From positions 265,380 to 329,379 of the forward strand of contig NZ_LAHP01000001.1 in the NCBI RefSeq assembly GCF_000987765.1: a stretch of 64,000 bases of DNA, given 5' to 3'. Below the pieces are notes generated by a model. It had not been told where the DNA came from, ran no database searches, and was given only the letters and a program-made list of their open reading frames with translations. Within the stretch, counting starts at the first letter, position 1; every line of letters begins with the position of its first letter. Positions 62,659 to 64,000 of this stretch are shown piece by piece. The DNA is from Arsukibacterium sp. MJ3 (GTDB taxonomy: Bacteria > Pseudomonadota > Gammaproteobacteria > Enterobacterales > Alteromonadaceae). The position numbers and the translations under genes are program-made.

Positions 62659-63042
62659 CTAAAAAGCATAGTTAAAAATCATGATATAAAAAGGCAAACT
62701 GATCGACAAACCAACGAAATTTATAACAAAAAATGATTTTGCAGATACTCCTGACCTTATCCATGAAAGTTTGGGTAACCAGAAAGCACCGATCGAATGT
62801 GCAATGACAAGAACTGCATAGAATTGCCAAAACTCTCGTTCTACCAAAGTGACGCTGTAGACATACCCATACATTCCGACACAACCAATCATAATTAAAG
62901 GCAAGGTAATGTACTCTTCTATTTGCACAGACTTCGGGGTTTCCTCATATTTCCCTAAAAGCTTAAGCGTGATTTTTGCGGCAAAGCTCAACAAAATGAA
63001 TGCAGAGAACAAGTACATATAATATTTGAAAAACGTCATCAT
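62659..63042 (-). CDS. Four-helix membrane protein of unknown function (integron cassette gene)
   Basis: This 127-residue protein has four predicted helices, starting MTFFKYYMYLFSAFILLSFAAKITLKLL and including YITLPLIMIGCVGMYGYVYSV. Start is one of two tandem ATGs (63042 or 63039) preceded by AGAG; the frame extends into the attC. No domain is recognised. It is a complete cassette between attC sites. Confidence 0.8.
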   Translation of the reverse strand: MMTFFKYYMYLFSAFILLSFAAKITLKLLGKYEETPKSVQIEEYITLPLIMIGCVGMYGYVYSVTLVEREFWQFYAVLVIAHSIGAFWLPKLSWIRSGVSAKSFFVINFVGLSISLPFYIMIFNYAF

Positions 63043-63050
63043 CTCTGTAT

Positions 63051-63137
63051 GCCTAACGCAAAGCACACGGGCGACGAGCCGCGCAGCGGGTTGGCGTCCC
63101 AGCGACCAACGGGAGCGAGTGATGCGTATTGTTAGGC
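63051..63137 (-). repeat. Integron attC site (about 87 bp)
   Basis: On the minus strand, GCCTAACAATACGC (R''/L'') to TTTGCGTTAGGC (L'/R'). Interior arms GTTGG...CCAAC and GCTGCGCGGC give a strong hairpin. The R'' overlaps the stop codon of the gene at 63132. The interior resembles the 63594 and 63899 sites, a family likeness expected of one integron's array. Confidence 0.92.
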
Positions 63138-63578
63138 ATTTTTCCTCCCCAGCTTAGGCCATTGTTGAAAAGTGCCGACAGCAAATAGAGCGCCGATAAG
63201 CAAGCAGATACCTGAGCTTACCAGCCAAAAAGTTAAACTGTTTTCTGGAAACATTGGCATTAAACCAACAAATGAAACACCTCGGAGCAAAAATATACAC
63301 GTGATGCCAACCAGCGCTAACCTTGTTAGCGGTAAGCGCTTAATAGCACCAGCCCCAGAAAGGGCATAGAACGCCCAAATTAAAAGTATTATAACAATGA
63401 CAGAAGTAACAATTGTGGGATACCAAAGACCCTGCTCTGCCATCCTGGCCATTTGCTCACCAGCACCAAAGAAGCGATACCAGTCACCGCCAAACACAAT
63501 GCAACCAACATGAGCAAGGGCAGCTAAAGCACAAAAAAATGCTGCAGCAAGTAAAAACTTATTACTCTCAGAATTCAC
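63132..63578 (-). CDS. Four-helix membrane protein (integron cassette gene)
   Basis: This 148-residue protein starts with GTG preceded by AGGAGG, ideal ribosome site spacing. It has four helices (FLLAAAFFCALAALAHVGCIVF, IVTSVIVIILLIWAFYAL, RLALVGITCIFLLRGVSFVGLM, FWLVSSGICLLIGALFAVGTF). Similar small four-helix proteins are common among integron cassettes of marine bacteria, with unknown function. It lies between attC sites. Confidence 0.82.
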   Translation of the reverse strand: MNSESNKFLLAAAFFCALAALAHVGCIVFGGDWYRFFGAGEQMARMAEQGLWYPTIVTSVIVIILLIWAFYALSGAGAIKRLPLTRLALVGITCIFLLRGVSFVGLMPMFPENSLTFWLVSSGICLLIGALFAVGTFQQWPKLGRKNA

Positions 63579-63593
63579 CTTTCCTCCTTAAAT

Positions 63594-63677
63594 GCCTAAC
63601 GCAAAGCTTTGGGGCGGCTGCAGCGCAGCGTAAGCCGTCCCAGGCACGACAGTGGCGACAACAGCGCCTTGTTATGT
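63594..63677 (-). repeat. Integron attC site (about 84 bp)
   Basis: On the minus strand, ACATAACAAGGCGC to GCTTTGCGTTAGGC. Arms GGGACGGCTTACG and CAGCCGCCCC form the central hairpin. It overlaps the stop of the gene ending at 63672. Confidence 0.92.
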
Positions 63678-63881
63678 GTTTTTACCATTATGGTTTCTAC
63701 TAATTGCTGATTTAAGTAACATAAAAATTGCAATTAACCCCAAACCCAACAGCATCACTAGCAAAGCAATACTAAACTGTTCCCATGCTTGGAAGATCAG
63801 TAGCAAGTAGACAAATACTATACAAACCAAAAATATATTGCTGATTAAACCAACGTATTTCTTCAAAACGACTTTATTCAT
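63672..63881 (-). CDS. Two-helix small membrane protein (integron cassette gene)
   Basis: This 69-residue protein has two predicted helices (YVGLISNIFLVCIVFVYLLLIF and SIALLVMLLGLGLIAIFMLL) and a basic tail. No family is recognised. The ATG lies about 18 bp after the start of the cassette, close to attC. It is a complete cassette between two attC sites. Confidence 0.75.
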   Translation of the reverse strand: MNKVVLKKYVGLISNIFLVCIVFVYLLLIFQAWEQFSIALLVMLLGLGLIAIFMLLKSAISRNHNGKNT

Positions 63882-63898
63882 AATCTACAGCCTAGTAT

Positions 63899-63985
63899 AT
63901 ATAACGCTTGCAGCACAGGCCGAAACTCGCGCAGCGGTTGAGGTCCAGGCCACGCAGTGGCAGATTGTGACTGCACTTGTTATGT
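63899..63985 (-). repeat. Integron attC site (about 87 bp), rightmost in window
   Basis: On the minus strand, ACATAACAAGTGC to GCAAGCGTTATAT. Interior CTGCCACTGCGTGG and CAACCGCTGCGCGAG. It implies another cassette, cut by the window edge, to the right. The integrase (intI) is not in the window and would be expected further right if the array is a chromosomal integron. Confidence 0.88.
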
Positions 63986-64000
63986 TTAAAATGCATAAAA

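Overview
The window looks like chromosome from a marine or freshwater gammaproteobacterium of the Alteromonadales/Rheinheimera-Shewanella type. This is inferred from the ccoI-ccoS-TauE/SafE-fnr-uspE-ttcA order, the AlaA, TtcA, YebG and UspE orthologues, and integron cassettes with attC sites. No rRNA, tRNA, CRISPR array, IS transposase or phage module was seen.

Layout. (1) 1-14.9 kb is mostly core genome: the 3' part of ccoI with ccoS and a TauE/SafE membrane protein, an FNR-type regulator, uspE, ttcA, a Bax-like glucosaminidase, alaA, an AGCS symporter, SOS-regulated yebG with a perfect LexA box, a dGTPase-like HD protein, a cyanophycinase-like lipoprotein, a MAPEG protein and a membrane GGDEF protein. 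(2) 14.95-16.6 kb is a small integrase-less run of integron cassettes on the minus strand: a methyltransferase, a 72-aa protein and a YHYH-type secreted protein, with two attC sites. (3) 16.8-52.06 kb is a type VI secretion (T6SS) island of about 35 kb. It is bounded by two 110-bp direct repeats (about 96% identical) that carry the 3' end of the T6SS kinase gene plus the last codons of btuF. The island reads leftward, except for the kinase: FHA, TssJ, K, L, M, TagF, PppA, TssA, B, C, a second TssC, TagJ, TssE, F, G, ClpV, Hcp, VgrG, PAAR, a HEAT-like protein, a degenerate ketosynthase-like protein, an Rhs effector with a DUF4329 (JAMM-like) tip, its overlapping immunity candidate, and a tail of small orphan genes and fragments. 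(4) 52-60.6 kb is core again: a cobalamin-uptake operon (btuD-btuC-cobO-btuF), a YkgJ-type cysteine-cluster protein, amphi-Trp, 1-Cys peroxiredoxin, RhlE-type helicase, DUF6172 and HflX. (5) 60.8-61.4 kb is a yefM-yoeB toxin-antitoxin pair with its palindromic operator. (6) 61.8-64 kb is the end of an integron cassette array with five attC sites and four cassettes, all reading on the minus strand and continuing out of the window to the right.

How it works together. The T6SS carries a full threonine-phosphorylation control set (kinase, PppA, FHA, TagF). Its likely cargo is the Rhs-DUF4329 protein, placed downstream of vgrG and PAAR with two probable loading factors between them. The tail behind the Rhs gene shows the usual marks of toxin/immunity turnover: orphan small genes, a truncated paralogue and foreign sequence junctions.

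The most unusual points are the long direct repeats around the whole T6SS island, a 17-bp direct repeat that precisely brackets pppA, the ketosynthase-like protein that has lost a catalytic His, an in-frame amber codon joining two small genes behind the effector, and two separate sets of integron cassettes on either side of the island. Start sites were chosen from ribosome binding sites and family length. No database searches were possible, so all family names rest on motifs recognised by eye.
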